The notes under the pieces are model-generated. The model was not told the origin of the DNA, did no database searches, and saw nothing but the letters and a program-made list of their open reading frames with translations. The position numbers and the translations under genes are program-made. This document shows positions 42,950 through 51,540 of a DNA stretch of 64,000 nt, piece by piece. Location of the stretch: NCBI GenBank assembly GCA_934757865.1, contig CAKVLS010000001.1, forward strand, positions 186,001-250,000, in the 5' to 3' direction. Origin of the DNA: an uncultured Clostridia bacterium (GTDB lineage: Bacteria > Bacillota > Clostridia > Christensenellales > UBA1242). Every line of letters begins with the position of its first letter. The first letter of the stretch is position 1.

Positions 42950-43360
42950 ATGAAATTTTCTGCAAAAGCAAGATATGGACTACGTGTAGTTTATATTTTG
43001 GCACTCAACGAAAAGAGTGGCGAGACACTATCTAATAGTAAACTTGCTGGACTTGCAAATGTTAGCGAGCCTTATCTCGAAAAAATAATGAGTAGCCTAA
43101 AAAAAGCTAACATAGTTCAATCTCAAATAGGTATTTTTGGCGGTTACAAACTAAGTGATGAGCCAAAAAATATAACAGTTGGTAGCGTTTTGAAAGCACT
43201 AGAAGGAGATATCTTCACTAGTGAGTGTGTTCAAAATGATTGCCACAATAACAAATGCCCTAATAAAGACATATTCGGCACTATTTACACAAAAGTCAAC
43301 GAGGTACTTGAAAATATGACACTTCAAGATGTCATAGATAACAAAAAGGAGTCAATATGA
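42950..43360 (+). CDS. iscR: Rrf2 family transcriptional regulator, IscR-like
   Basis: 136-aa winged-helix repressor. N-terminus KFSAKARYGLRVVYILA, with the recognition helix region VSEPYLEKIMSSLKKA and the wing GIFGGYKLSD. Three cysteines at SECVQNDCHNNKC, spaced C-x4-C-x4-C near residue 95, are in the place of the IscR [2Fe-2S] ligands (usually x5 and x5). It probably senses cluster status and represses its own operon through the palindrome over the promoter. The ATG follows TAGGAG; the stop overlaps iscS by four bases. Confidence 0.92.
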   Translation: MKFSAKARYGLRVVYILALNEKSGETLSNSKLAGLANVSEPYLEKIMSSLKKANIVQSQIGIFGGYKLSDEPKNITVGSVLKALEGDIFTSECVQNDCHNNKCPNKDIFGTIYTKVNEVLENMTLQDVIDNKKESI

Positions 43361-44538
43361 GAAAAATTTACCTAGACAATGCGGCCACTACTTATGTATC
43401 CAACGAAGTTTTGACCGAGATGCTACCTACATTTAATACAGTGTTTGGCAACGCATCAAGTTTGCATTCTTTTGGTAGGGAGGCAAATAGTTTAGTAGAC
43501 AAAGCAAGAGATAGAGTAGCTAAAGCAATCGGCGCAAACAGCAACGAAATTTATTTCACCAGTGGTGGAACAGAGGCTGATAACTGGGCTCTTATAGGTT
43601 TAGCACTTGCTAATAAATCAAAAGGTGACCATATCATAACATCATGTATTGAGCATCACTGTGTTTTGGAAGCTTGCAAAAAACTAGAAGGTATGGGTTT
43701 TAGAGTTTCATATTTACCAGTTGATGAGCATGGACTTGTAAGTATTGCAGAGCTACTACATGAGATAGATGATAAGACTATCTTAGTAAGCGTTATGACT
43801 GCTAACAATGAGATAGGTACTATCCAAAATATCCAAACAATAGCAAAAATTGCTCACGAAAAGAACGCAATTTTCCATACAGACGCTGTTCAAGCAATCG
43901 GTGCTATAACTATTGATGTTAAAGCTCTTGATATTGATGCTATGAGTATGTCAGCTCACAAAATCTATGGACCTAAGGGCGTAGGTGCTCTATATGTTAA
44001 GAAAGGTATCAAAATCAACCCACTAATCTCTGGAGGTAACCAAGAGAGAGGTAAGCGTGGCGGTACAGTCAATGTTCCGGGCGTTGTAGGTTTTGGTAAA
44101 GCTATTGAGATAGCAACAAGAGACCTTTCTGTTAACTCTAAGAAGTTAAAAATGATGAGAGAGTATTTTACATCAAAAGTTCTAAAAGAAATTCCTGATG
44201 TAAAAGTAAACGGTCACCCAGTTCAAAGACTTCCTGGAATAGTTAATATCTCATTTAACTATATCGAAGGCGAGTCACTTCTATTATTACTTGATCTTGA
44301 CGGAATTGCAGTTTCTACTGGATCTGCTTGTTCATCAGGCAGTTTAGAACCATCTCATGTTCTAAAAGCTATTGGACTTGCTCCGGAAGTAGCACAAGGC
44401 TCTATTAGATTTGCCTTTGGTAAATCAACTACAAAAGATGAAGTTGATTATGTAATAGAGAGTTTAATCAAAAACGTTAAAAAGCTAAGACAAATGTCTC
44501 CACTTAATAAAAAATCACCAAGGGGAGGGGTAAAATAA
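43357..44538 (+). CDS. iscS: Cysteine desulfurase (NifS/IscS type)
   Basis: PLP enzyme that takes sulfur from cysteine for iron-sulfur clusters and tRNA thiolation. 393 aa. The N-terminus is IYLDNAATTYVS, the PLP lysine is in MSAHKIYGPKGVGAL near residue 205, and the active cysteine is in STGSACSSGSLEPSHVL near residue 325, a long active-site loop of IscS/NifS (group I) type. It lies between the regulator and the scaffold gene, so the operon makes clusters on demand. Confidence 0.96.
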   Translation: MRKIYLDNAATTYVSNEVLTEMLPTFNTVFGNASSLHSFGREANSLVDKARDRVAKAIGANSNEIYFTSGGTEADNWALIGLALANKSKGDHIITSCIEHHCVLEACKKLEGMGFRVSYLPVDEHGLVSIAELLHEIDDKTILVSVMTANNEIGTIQNIQTIAKIAHEKNAIFHTDAVQAIGAITIDVKALDIDAMSMSAHKIYGPKGVGALYVKKGIKINPLISGGNQERGKRGGTVNVPGVVGFGKAIEIATRDLSVNSKKLKMMREYFTSKVLKEIPDVKVNGHPVQRLPGIVNISFNYIEGESLLLLLDLDGIAVSTGSACSSGSLEPSHVLKAIGLAPEVAQGSIRFAFGKSTTKDEVDYVIESLIKNVKKLRQMSPLNKKSPRGGVK

Positions 44539-44942
44539 TGTATAGTGAAAAAGTTATGAAATTATTTGAACATCCAAAGAACACTGGCGAGATAAGAGGT
44601 GCTAGTGGTATAGGTACCGTTGGCAATGCAGCATGTGGAGATATTATGAAGATATATCTAAAAGTTGACGAGAACGAAGTTATCACAGATGCTAAGTTTA
44701 AGACTTTTGGATGTGCAGCAGCTATAGTTTCTAGTGATGTAGCTATCGACCTTATAAAAGGCAAAACTGTAGACGAAGCTCTTAAAGTAACTAACCAAGA
44801 TGTTCTTAATGTTTTAGGTGAGATGCCTTCTAACAAGATACATTGTTCTGTCCTTGCTCAAGAGGCAATAGAAGAAGCTGTTAAAGACTACAGAAAAAGA
44901 CAACTAAAATTACAAGCTAAGCTTAACAAGATTAACCAATAA
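44538..44942 (+). CDS. iscU: Iron-sulfur cluster scaffold IscU/NifU-N
   Basis: 134-aa scaffold on which iron-sulfur clusters are built. The three ligand cysteines are seen in NAACGDIM (with the conserved Asp after the Cys-Gly), TFGCAAAI and KIHCSVLA. The family N-terminus YSEKVMKLFEHPKNTGEI is near canonical. It overlaps the iscS stop by one base. mnmA, the usual next gene in such operons, is absent; a hairpin and a small gene follow instead. Confidence 0.96.
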   Translation: MYSEKVMKLFEHPKNTGEIRGASGIGTVGNAACGDIMKIYLKVDENEVITDAKFKTFGCAAAIVSSDVAIDLIKGKTVDEALKVTNQDVLNVLGEMPSNKIHCSVLAQEAIEEAVKDYRKRQLKLQAKLNKINQ

Positions 44943-44960
44943 TTACCAAAATATTTATAA

Positions 44961-44999
44961 ACCTTCCTGCTCAAAATAATAGTAGCAGGAGGTTTTTTT
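44961..44999 (+). terminator. Terminator-like hairpin containing the ribosome binding site of the next gene
   Basis: ACCTTCCTGCT pairs with AGCAGGAGGT (one bulge), followed by seven T. It is placed as the iscU terminator, but its right arm is the AGGAGG ribosome binding site of the small gene at 45000, whose ATG touches the T-run. It could end transcription, hide the binding site, or do both. Confidence 0.75.
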
Positions 45000-45140
45000 A
45001 TGAAAGGAAGTATGATGTTCGGGCTTATAGCAGGTACAGTGATAGGTGCAGTAGTTGCTACTATGTACAAGCCAGCTCGTAATATGATTAACAAAGGGGC
45101 TAATATGGCAAAACAAAAAGTTACTGAAATGGCAAAGTAA
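45000..45140 (+). CDS. 46-residue membrane-anchored small protein, YtxH-like
   Basis: The small frame encodes an N-terminal hydrophobic helix (MFGLIAGTVIGAVVATMYKP, residues 6-25), then a basic amphipathic tail with NMINKGANMAKQKVTEMAK. This GxxxG helix plus basic tail resembles the YtxH-like small envelope proteins of Firmicutes; the family link is tentative. A perfect AGGAGG is 7 bases before the ATG but sits inside a hairpin. A separate terminator follows, which supports a real gene. Confidence 0.65.
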   Translation: MKGSMMFGLIAGTVIGAVVATMYKPARNMINKGANMAKQKVTEMAK

Positions 45141-45175
45141 TTTGTAATTTTGTGGCTAAAAATATATCTTATTGT

Positions 45176-45208
45176 AAAAATCCAGTATAACATTATGCTG
45201 GATTTTTT
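45176..45208 (+). terminator. Intrinsic terminator after the small gene
   Basis: AAAAATCCAG pairs with CTGGATTTTT, perfect 10 bp with a 12-base loop and a T-rich end. Confidence 0.88.
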
Positions 45209-45397
45209 ATTGTGTTTTTGAGGTGTTGATGATTATTTAATGAGATAGTTGTTTAAGTACTAAGATTAGTTATATATATTTTTTGTGCCATAGATTGGTG
45301 TGACTTATTATGCTTTTTGGGGTAAGTGATTTTTAATTATGATTGTGTGCGAAAAAATAAATTTTTGCTGATAATCAAATAGCGAGTAAAAATTGCT
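45209..45397. other. AT-rich spacer before ruvX
   Basis: The gap from the small gene to ruvX is 308 bases. After the terminator I see only AT-rich sequence and no reading frame with a ribosome binding site, then the ruvX promoter. Confidence 0.55.
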
Positions 45398-45425
45398 TTG
45401 ATTTTTCTTAATATTGTGATATTAT
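45398..45425 (+). promoter_or_regulatory. Probable promoter of ruvX-DUF1292
   Basis: TTGATT at 45398-45403, a 16-base spacer and TATTAT at 45420-45425; start of transcription near 45432, ahead of the AGGTGG ribosome binding site. Confidence 0.55.
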
Positions 45426-45448
45426 ACACATAGATAGGTGGACAGTAT

Positions 45449-45874
45449 ATGCAAATAATGAAACGCAAGATGGCTCTTGATTACGGCAAAGTAAGAATAG
45501 GTATAGCTATGAGTGACCCTATGGGGATTATAGCTAATGGACTAGAGACTTACACTTGCAAAGATGAGCAGGCGGATATTGAGCATATAGCTAAACTTAT
45601 TAAAGATAATGATGTTGATACTGTCGTGTTAGGACTTCCTTATAATATGAACGGCACTAGTGGCGAAATGGTATCAGTAGTTAAGGCTTTTGGCGAAAAG
45701 CTCGGCGCTAATGTTGATGCAAAAATAGTGTATCTTGACGAGAGACTTACAAGCCTTTCGGCGGAGAGACTTTTGATTGAGGCAGATGTTAGAAGAGAAA
45801 AACGCAAACAAGTCATTGATAAATTAGCCGCTACTATCATATTACAAAATTATCTTGACATTCATAAAAATTAA
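45449..45874 (+). CDS. ruvX: Putative pre-16S rRNA nuclease / Holliday junction resolvase RuvX (YqgF)
   Basis: RNase H-like fold protein of 141 aa. Family motifs: MALDYGKVRIGIAMSDP near residue 8, VVLGLPYNMNGTSGEMV near residue 65, and YLDERLTSLSAERLL near residue 98, containing the catalytic acids. YqgF proteins trim 16S rRNA ends and have been proposed as recombination resolvases. It is followed by the DUF1292 gene, as in Bacillus yrrK-yrzB. Confidence 0.94.
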   Translation: MQIMKRKMALDYGKVRIGIAMSDPMGIIANGLETYTCKDEQADIEHIAKLIKDNDVDTVVLGLPYNMNGTSGEMVSVVKAFGEKLGANVDAKIVYLDERLTSLSAERLLIEADVRREKRKQVIDKLAATIILQNYLDIHKN

Positions 45875-45884
45875 GGAGTTTATT

Positions 45885-46232
45885 ATGGCAAACGAAGAAG
45901 TAAAAAATCCAATTGATTGCTTGTATGATGAGAACAACAATGACCCAATCGTACTATTTAACGAGAAGGGCGAAGAAATCGCTTTTGAGCAAATCGCACT
46001 AATCCCAAGAAAGACAAAGACTTATGCAATCCTAAAACCAATGAAACCTATGGAAGGTGTTGGCGAGAACGAAGGTCTTGTATTTTCTATTGAAGTATCA
46101 AAAGAAGATGGTCAAGAGTACCTAGTACTTGTTACTGATGCAAAGGTTATTGACGAAGTATTTACAGTTTATGATGAGCTTGTTGATGATGCTAATGCTG
46201 ATGATGACGAGGACGAAGGCGATAACGAATAA
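45885..46232 (+). CDS. DUF1292 family protein
   Basis: Acidic 115-aa protein of the YrzB/DUF1292 family, which is always found near ruvX in Firmicutes and has no known function. Recognisable parts: NDPIVLFNEKGEEIAFEQIALIP and the YAILKPM and VDEVFTVYDEL-like segments. The C-terminus is a run of Asp and Glu. The ATG follows AAGGAG; an open frame 30 bases further upstream lies within ruvX. Confidence 0.9.
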   Translation: MANEEVKNPIDCLYDENNNDPIVLFNEKGEEIAFEQIALIPRKTKTYAILKPMKPMEGVGENEGLVFSIEVSKEDGQEYLVLVTDAKVIDEVFTVYDELVDDANADDDEDEGDNE

Positions 46233-46240
46233 TAAAAATG

Positions 46241-46271
46241 TAAAGGGTAGAAATACCCTTTATTTTTTTTT
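46241..46271 (+). terminator. Intrinsic terminator after the DUF1292 gene
   Basis: TAAAGGGTA pairs with TACCCTTTA, perfect 9 bp with a GAAA loop, then nine T. Confidence 0.93.
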
Positions 46272-46281
46272 ACAAAAATGC

Positions 46282-46310
46282 TTGCAATTTAACTTTATAT
46301 ATGATATATT
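46282..46310 (+). promoter_or_regulatory. Promoter of rpsB-tsf
   Basis: TTGCAA at 46282-46287, a 17-base spacer and TATATT at 46305-46310, giving a start near 46317 and a leader of about 109 bases. Confidence 0.75.
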
Positions 46311-46316
46311 ACAAGA

Positions 46317-46425
46317 GTTGTGAATTACACATCGAGCTATTTATCTAACTACTTGTTGGCTAAGCTCAGCTTAGTTTTTGGTTAGAGGTATGTAGCCGAG
46401 AGGACTAAACAAGGAGGAAAATATA
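46317..46425 (+). promoter_or_regulatory. Structured rpsB leader, candidate S2 autoregulatory element
   Basis: The leader folds by eye: a tight hairpin CTAAGC/GCTTAG (46360-46374), enclosed by TCTAACTA/TGGTTAGA (46344-46351 with 46379-46386) and possibly GCTA/TAGC outside. It is less AT-rich than ordinary spacers here. rpsB leaders are autoregulated in several bacteria, so the same is likely, but I cannot match it to a named family. Confidence 0.5.
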
Positions 46426-47199
46426 ATGTCTGTAATTTCTATGAAACAACTTCTAGAAGCAGGTGTTCATTTCGGTCATCAAGCTAAAAAATGGAACCCT
46501 AAGATGAAGAAGTATATCTTTACTGTTCGTAACGATATTCATATCATCAACCTAGAAGACACATCAGCACAAGCTGATAAAGCATATTTCTTTATTAGAG
46601 ATATGGTTGCCGCTGGCAAAACTGTTCTATTCGTTGGAACAAAGAAACAAGCTCAAGAAGCAGTTGAGCAAGATGCTACAAGATGTGGTATGTACTACAT
46701 CAACAGCAGATGGCTTGGAGGTACTCTAACTAACTTCAAAACTATTAGATCAAGAATCGAGAGACTTAACAAGCTTAACCAAATGGAAAAGGTTGGTGAG
46801 TTTGAACTTCTACCTAAGAAAGAAGTTGCTATTCTAAAAGCTGAGAGAGAAAAACTAGAGAAGAACCTTGGTGGTATCAAAGATATGACTGAGCTACCAG
46901 GAGTTGTATTTATAGTTGATCCTAAGAAAGAGCATATCGCTGTTAAAGAAGCTCGTGCTTTACACATCCCAGTAGTTGGTATCGTTGATACAAACTGTGA
47001 CCCAGATGATGTTGACTATGTTATCCCAGCTAACGATGATGCTATCCGTAGCGTAAAACTTATCGTAAGTGCTATGGCTGATGCGGTTATCGAAGCTAAA
47101 GAGGGCGTACAGGTAAGAGGTCTAGAGGACAACAAAGACGAAGCAGTTAATATGGAAGAAGCTATGGCTGCTGTTGCTACAGAGCAAGTAAAAGAATAA
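46426..47199 (+). CDS. rpsB: 30S ribosomal protein S2
   Basis: 257-aa ribosomal protein. Family landmarks are MKQLLEAGVHFGHQAKKWNPKM near the N-terminus, WLGGTLTNFKTI near residue 105 and GIVDTNCDPDDVDYVIPANDDA near residue 190. The ribosome binding site AAGGAGG is strong. tsf follows after 20 bases. Confidence 0.98.
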   Translation: MSVISMKQLLEAGVHFGHQAKKWNPKMKKYIFTVRNDIHIINLEDTSAQADKAYFFIRDMVAAGKTVLFVGTKKQAQEAVEQDATRCGMYYINSRWLGGTLTNFKTIRSRIERLNKLNQMEKVGEFELLPKKEVAILKAEREKLEKNLGGIKDMTELPGVVFIVDPKKEHIAVKEARALHIPVVGIVDTNCDPDDVDYVIPANDDAIRSVKLIVSAMADAVIEAKEGVQVRGLEDNKDEAVNMEEAMAAVATEQVKE

Positions 47200-47219
47200 T
47201 TTTATAAGGAGTTTTTAAT

Positions 47220-47870
47220 ATGTTTAATGCAAATGACATCAAAGAACTAAGAGCTGCTACTGGTGCTGGTATGGTTGATTGCCAAAAGGCACTAAAAGAG
47301 AGCAATGGCAATATGGAAAAAGCTATCGAGTACCTAAGAGAAAAAGGTATCGCTGCTGCTGCTAAAAAATCTTCAAGAATCGCTGCTGAAGGTGTTGTAG
47401 GTTCTTACATCCACCTTGGTGGAAAAATTGGTGTTCTTGTAGAAGTAAACTGCGAGACAGACTTTGTTGCTAAGAGTGAGCAATTTAACATTCTTGTTAA
47501 AGATATCGCTATGCAAATCGCTGCTGCAAGACCAGAATATGTAAGAATTGAAGAAGTTCCAGCTGAAGCTGTTGAAAAAGAAAAAGAAATTCTTACTGCA
47601 CAATCTCTTAACGAGGGTAAACCTGCTGCAGTTGTTGAAAAAATGGTTCAAGGAAGAATCAAAAAGTTCTATCAAGAAATCTGCTTAATGGAACAACAAT
47701 TTGTAAAAGATCCTTCTAAGACAATCACTGACGTTATGAACGAAGCTACTTTGAAAATTGGTGAGAAACTAACTATTAGAAGATTCGTAAGATACGAGAT
47801 GGGTGAAGGTCTTCAAAAGAGAGAAGACAACTTCGTTGAAGAAGTTATGAAGCAAGCAAAAGGTGAATAA
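47220..47870 (+). CDS. tsf: Elongation factor Ts
   Basis: Nucleotide exchange factor for EF-Tu. N-terminal UBA-like domain IKELRAATGAGMVDCQKALKES, then VEVNCETDFVAKSEQF, the EF-Ts signature. At 216 aa it is the short form found in Firmicutes such as thermophiles and some Clostridia (E. coli has 283). A terminator follows, and pyrH, the usual next gene, is absent. Confidence 0.97.
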   Translation: MFNANDIKELRAATGAGMVDCQKALKESNGNMEKAIEYLREKGIAAAAKKSSRIAAEGVVGSYIHLGGKIGVLVEVNCETDFVAKSEQFNILVKDIAMQIAAARPEYVRIEEVPAEAVEKEKEILTAQSLNEGKPAAVVEKMVQGRIKKFYQEICLMEQQFVKDPSKTITDVMNEATLKIGEKLTIRRFVRYEMGEGLQKREDNFVEEVMKQAKGE

Positions 47871-47882
47871 TCACTAAAATAT

Positions 47883-47915
47883 AGAAAGGCTATTATTATG
47901 GCCTTTCTTTTTTTT
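47883..47915 (+). terminator. Intrinsic terminator after tsf
   Basis: AGAAAGGC pairs with GCCTTTCT, perfect 8 bp, followed by eight T. Confidence 0.92.
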
Positions 47916-47975
47916 ACATCGCCTAAAAAAATACAACTTTTTTGGGTCAAAAATAGCTAAAAGTTTGATATTTAT

Positions 47976-48004
47976 TTGCCAAAGTGTATTATTTTTTGTA
48001 TTAT
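47976..48004 (+). promoter_or_regulatory. Promoter of frr-uppS-cdsA-rseP
   Basis: TTGCCA at 47976-47981, a 17-base spacer and TATTAT at 47999-48004. The leader contains a hairpin around GGG-TGATATG-CCC near 48022-48037. Confidence 0.7.
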
Positions 48005-48070
48005 AATAATATATTATATTATCGGGTGATATGCCCTGATAATGTGACTAAATTTTTAAGGTGGTTACAT

Positions 48071-48640
48071 ATGGAATTAGAAAATTACGACGAAATCATG
48101 CTTGATTTTGAAGAAAAATTAGACAAAAAAATTGAAAGATTAAATTACGAGTATTCTATAATTAGAGCTGGTAGAGCCAACCCAAGAATGCTAGATAAAG
48201 TAATGGTTAACTACTATGGAACAATGACTCCACTTAGCCAAACATCAAATATTAGCGTTCCTGAAGCTAGAATGATAGTTATCTCTCCATGGGATACTAG
48301 TCTAGTAAAAGAGATAAACAAGGCAATTCTTGCTAGCGACTTGGGTGTTTCTCCATCTGATGACGGCAGAGTTATAAGACTTGTCTTCCCAGCACTTACA
48401 GAAGAGAGAAGAAAGGAAATAGTTAAAAAAGTTAAGGCTATTTGCGAAGAGACAAAAGTTGGTATTAGAAACGATAGAAGAGATGTTCTTGAAGTTTTCA
48501 AAAAAGCTGAAAAAGACAAGAAGATGACAGAAGATGACAGAAAGACAGCTGAGAACGAAGTTCAAAAAGTTACAGACAAGTATACTCAACTAGCTGATAG
48601 TACATGCGCTGCTAAAGAAAAAGACATTATGGAAATTTAG
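48071..48640 (+). CDS. frr: Ribosome recycling factor
   Basis: Splits post-termination ribosomes with EF-G. 189 aa from the ATG at 48071, which follows AAGGTGG; the open frame runs 29 codons further up through the promoter and leader, which is not credible. Landmarks: YSIIRAGRANPRMLDKV near residue 25, then the segment YGTMTPLSQTSNISVPEARM and the C-terminal helical LPLTEERRKE-like region (here FPALTEERRKEIVKK). Confidence 0.97.
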   Translation: MELENYDEIMLDFEEKLDKKIERLNYEYSIIRAGRANPRMLDKVMVNYYGTMTPLSQTSNISVPEARMIVISPWDTSLVKEINKAILASDLGVSPSDDGRVIRLVFPALTEERRKEIVKKVKAICEETKVGIRNDRRDVLEVFKKAEKDKKMTEDDRKTAENEVQKVTDKYTQLADSTCAAKEKDIMEI

Positions 48641-48655
48641 TAAGCGAGTTTTTTG

Positions 48656-49372
48656 ATGGGAATTTTTAGAAAGAAACAAAAAATTGATTTTGAACATTTA
48701 CCTAAGCATATTGCATTTATTATGGACGGCAATGGTAGGTGGGCAAAGTGCCGTGGAAAGGTAAGAACTTATGGTCACAAGCAGGGTGTAGATGCTGTTG
48801 AAAAAGTTATCAAACACTCTCAAAGGCTTGGACTAGAAATTATATCTTTTTACGCTTTTTCGACCGAAAATTGGAAAAGACCAAAAGAAGAGGTCGATTA
48901 TATTTTTGAGTTACTTAGAGATTATCTAAAAGAGCACAAAGACGATTTTAGAGAAAATAACATTAGACTAAAAATTGTTGGTGATATAACTAAACTTCCA
49001 AAAGACCTTCAAGAGGCTATTTTGGAGACAACCGAGAGTACTAAGGATTGTACAGGACTACTTGTTAATATTTGTCTTAACTATGGCAGTCGTGTAGAAA
49101 TTATTAGAGCTATCAACAACATCATTAAAGATGGTATCAAGACTGTTGATGATGAGATCTTTTCTAAGTATCTTCAAACAGAGGGTATTCCTGACCCTGA
49201 CATGGTAGTAAGAACAAGCGGAGAGTATAGACTTAGCAACTTTATGCTATATCAATGTGCATACTCTGAACTATATTTTCCTAAGATTTACTGGCCGGAC
49301 TTTAAGGAAAAAGAACTTGAAAAAGCAATTTTAGTTTACCAAAAACGCAATAGAAGATTTGGTAATATATAA
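48656..49372 (+). CDS. uppS: Undecaprenyl diphosphate synthase
   Basis: Builds the C55 lipid carrier for cell-wall synthesis by adding IPP units to farnesyl diphosphate. 238 aa. The signature HIAFIMDGNGRWAK is near residue 18, with SFYAFSTENWKRP near residue 65 and the C-terminal DPDMVVRTSGEYRLSNF with YFPKIYWPDF. The IPP it consumes must be made by genes outside the window, because dxr and ispG are missing from their usual positions here. Confidence 0.96.
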   Translation: MGIFRKKQKIDFEHLPKHIAFIMDGNGRWAKCRGKVRTYGHKQGVDAVEKVIKHSQRLGLEIISFYAFSTENWKRPKEEVDYIFELLRDYLKEHKDDFRENNIRLKIVGDITKLPKDLQEAILETTESTKDCTGLLVNICLNYGSRVEIIRAINNIIKDGIKTVDDEIFSKYLQTEGIPDPDMVVRTSGEYRLSNFMLYQCAYSELYFPKIYWPDFKEKELEKAILVYQKRNRRFGNI

Positions 49373-49386
49373 AAAGGTGTTTACTT

Positions 49387-50355
49387 ATGATGGAAAATAA
49401 TGAGAAAAAACTATTTGGACAAAAATGCATCGTAGCAGTTGCTATTGTTTTATTTTTTGCAGCATTTGTCGCTTTGCAAATAGTTAATAGTTATATTTTT
49501 GATATTTTTACTTTAACAATTTCTGTGTTTGCTAGTTTTGAAATTACTAATCTTTTGACTAAGATGGGCAAACCAAATTATAAATGGATGATTGTTAGTT
49601 ATCCAATACTTTTGTACTTTATTTTTCTAGTTACAATGCTTCTTGGATATGGTAGTTTAGTATTGTTTGTTGAGAGCTTAATACTTATGGCTGTTATGTT
49701 CTTACTTACATTTATAACAAGTATTTGTCTATTGAGAAATGATACAAAAAATGACGCTTTTAGACTATCTACTGGTATGTCTGTTAGCCAATTTGGTTTT
49801 TATAAATCTACTAACACATTATTCGGTATGTACTATCCATCATTTTTGTTGATGTTTATGTACCTAATCAATCACATTGATACTATTGGATTTGACACTA
49901 TAACATCTAATTTTAGCGGCTTAAATGTTGCTGTTATGGGAATAATAATGGTTATAGGTATTGCTACATTTTCTGATACATTTGCTAATATTTTTGGCAG
50001 TCTTATCAAAGGCCCAAAACTATGCCCAAAAATCAGCCCTAACAAAACAATCTCTGGCTTCTGCTTTGGACTTTTGGGTGGAGTAGTTGCTACTACTATT
50101 ATTTACTTTGTATTCAACGCAATATTCGGCGGAGCTCTTGCTGATGCAGGACTTATTAGATTTATGGTAGTAGGTCTTTTTGGAGCAGTAGTTAGTGCTC
50201 TAGGTGATCTAGTAGAATCTTATATCAAGAGAAAAGCTGGTGTAAAAGACGCTTCTAATATTTTGCTATCACATGGCGGAATTTTGGATAGATTTGATTC
50301 ATTTGCTTTTGCTACACCTTATGTGTTTATTTGTATGCTACTAATGCTAGCATAG
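49387..50355 (+). CDS. cdsA: Phosphatidate cytidylyltransferase CdsA
   Basis: Membrane enzyme that makes CDP-diacylglycerol for phospholipid synthesis. About eight hydrophobic segments. The family signature is near the C-terminus: DLVESYIKRKAGVKD followed by HGGILDRFDS, with catalytic Asp residues. At 322 aa it is somewhat longer than usual because of an extended N-terminal half. AAGGTG lies 9 bases before the first of two adjacent ATG codons. Confidence 0.93.
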   Translation: MMENNEKKLFGQKCIVAVAIVLFFAAFVALQIVNSYIFDIFTLTISVFASFEITNLLTKMGKPNYKWMIVSYPILLYFIFLVTMLLGYGSLVLFVESLILMAVMFLLTFITSICLLRNDTKNDAFRLSTGMSVSQFGFYKSTNTLFGMYYPSFLLMFMYLINHIDTIGFDTITSNFSGLNVAVMGIIMVIGIATFSDTFANIFGSLIKGPKLCPKISPNKTISGFCFGLLGGVVATTIIYFVFNAIFGGALADAGLIRFMVVGLFGAVVSALGDLVESYIKRKAGVKDASNILLSHGGILDRFDSFAFATPYVFICMLLMLA

Positions 50356-50370
50356 TTTTTGGAGGTTATT

Positions 50371-51480
50371 TTGCAATCTAGATTGTTATTTAGTTTTGCG
50401 AGCACTATGTCAACTATAGGGTATTTGGCTTTGGCTGTACTTGTACTATTGCTTATGGTTATGATCCACGAGCTAGGACATTATACAGCGGGTAAAATAC
50501 TAAAATTCAAGATTAACGAATTTTCTATAGGTTTTGGCAAAGCAATTTTTAGCAAAACAAACAAGTCTGGAGAAAAGATTTCTTTAAGAATTTTTCCTTT
50601 GGGCGGATATTGTGCATTTGATGGAGAAGACGAGGAGAGTGAAAATTCTCCAACAGCCTTTAATAATCAAAAACCATGGAAAAGACTTATAGTTCTTTTT
50701 ATGGGTGCATTTTTTAACTTTTTGTCAGGCATAATATTTTCGGCTATTTTCCTTATGGCGTACGGCTATGTTGATGTTATCAAAGTCGATAATATCTATA
50801 ACGCTCCATCTATTGTTGAGTACGAAACTGTTACCGGCAAAAGCGAAGAGCAATATGACTGGCTAAAGAAAGGCGATGTTATATACAAAGTCAATGGCGA
50901 AAATACTTCTATCATTTATGATAGATATTTCACTACAATGATAAGCGGTTTTGAAGAGAACGAAACATTTACCGTAACTGTAAAAAGAGACGGCAAAATG
51001 CATGATGTTCTAGTATATAAAAGACTAATTCAATTAGAAGGCGAAGACGAAGCCGTACTTAGAGTAGGTGCAAACTTCAGCTGGTATCAGTTTGGATTCT
51101 TTGAAGCACTTGGCCGAGCATTTAAGTTTACGATAGATTGGGCGATTAAAGTCTTAGTTATACTTTGGTCACTAATAACAGGTAAACTTGCAATAACCAA
51201 TCTTGGCGGTCCACTTACAACAATAACAACGATAGCGGAAGTCACTGCGGCTAACTTTGCTAACTTATTCTTGTTACTTCCTGTAATAGCGGCAAACTTA
51301 GCAGTGTTTAACTTATTGCCTTTCCCAGCACTTGATGGCGCAAGGATGGTATTTGTTTTGATTGAGTGGATATTTAGAAAGCCAGTCAATAGGAAAGTCG
51401 AAGGTATGATTCATACAATAGGCTTAATTGTTCTGCTTGCTTTTGTCGTCATAGTTGATATATTGCACTTTGTGTTATAG
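50371..51480 (+). CDS. rseP: Site-2 metalloprotease RseP (RasP)
   Basis: Intramembrane zinc protease that cuts anti-sigma factors and signal peptide remnants. The HExxH motif MIHELGHYTAG is near residue 33 in the first membrane helix, a PDZ domain lies around residues 165-230, and the second active-site motif NLLPFPALDGARM is near residue 320. I start at TTG 50371, 5 bases after GGAGG; a TTG at 50359 overlaps that site. 369 aa. dxr is missing before it and ispG after it. Confidence 0.93.
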   Translation: MQSRLLFSFASTMSTIGYLALAVLVLLLMVMIHELGHYTAGKILKFKINEFSIGFGKAIFSKTNKSGEKISLRIFPLGGYCAFDGEDEESENSPTAFNNQKPWKRLIVLFMGAFFNFLSGIIFSAIFLMAYGYVDVIKVDNIYNAPSIVEYETVTGKSEEQYDWLKKGDVIYKVNGENTSIIYDRYFTTMISGFEENETFTVTVKRDGKMHDVLVYKRLIQLEGEDEAVLRVGANFSWYQFGFFEALGRAFKFTIDWAIKVLVILWSLITGKLAITNLGGPLTTITTIAEVTAANFANLFLLLPVIAANLAVFNLLPFPALDGARMVFVLIEWIFRKPVNRKVEGMIHTIGLIVLLAFVVIVDILHFVL

Positions 51481-51540
51481 GTAGCTATAAATGGATTATG
51501 TTTGATGACTATCAAACAAATGAAAGAATAATCAAATAAA

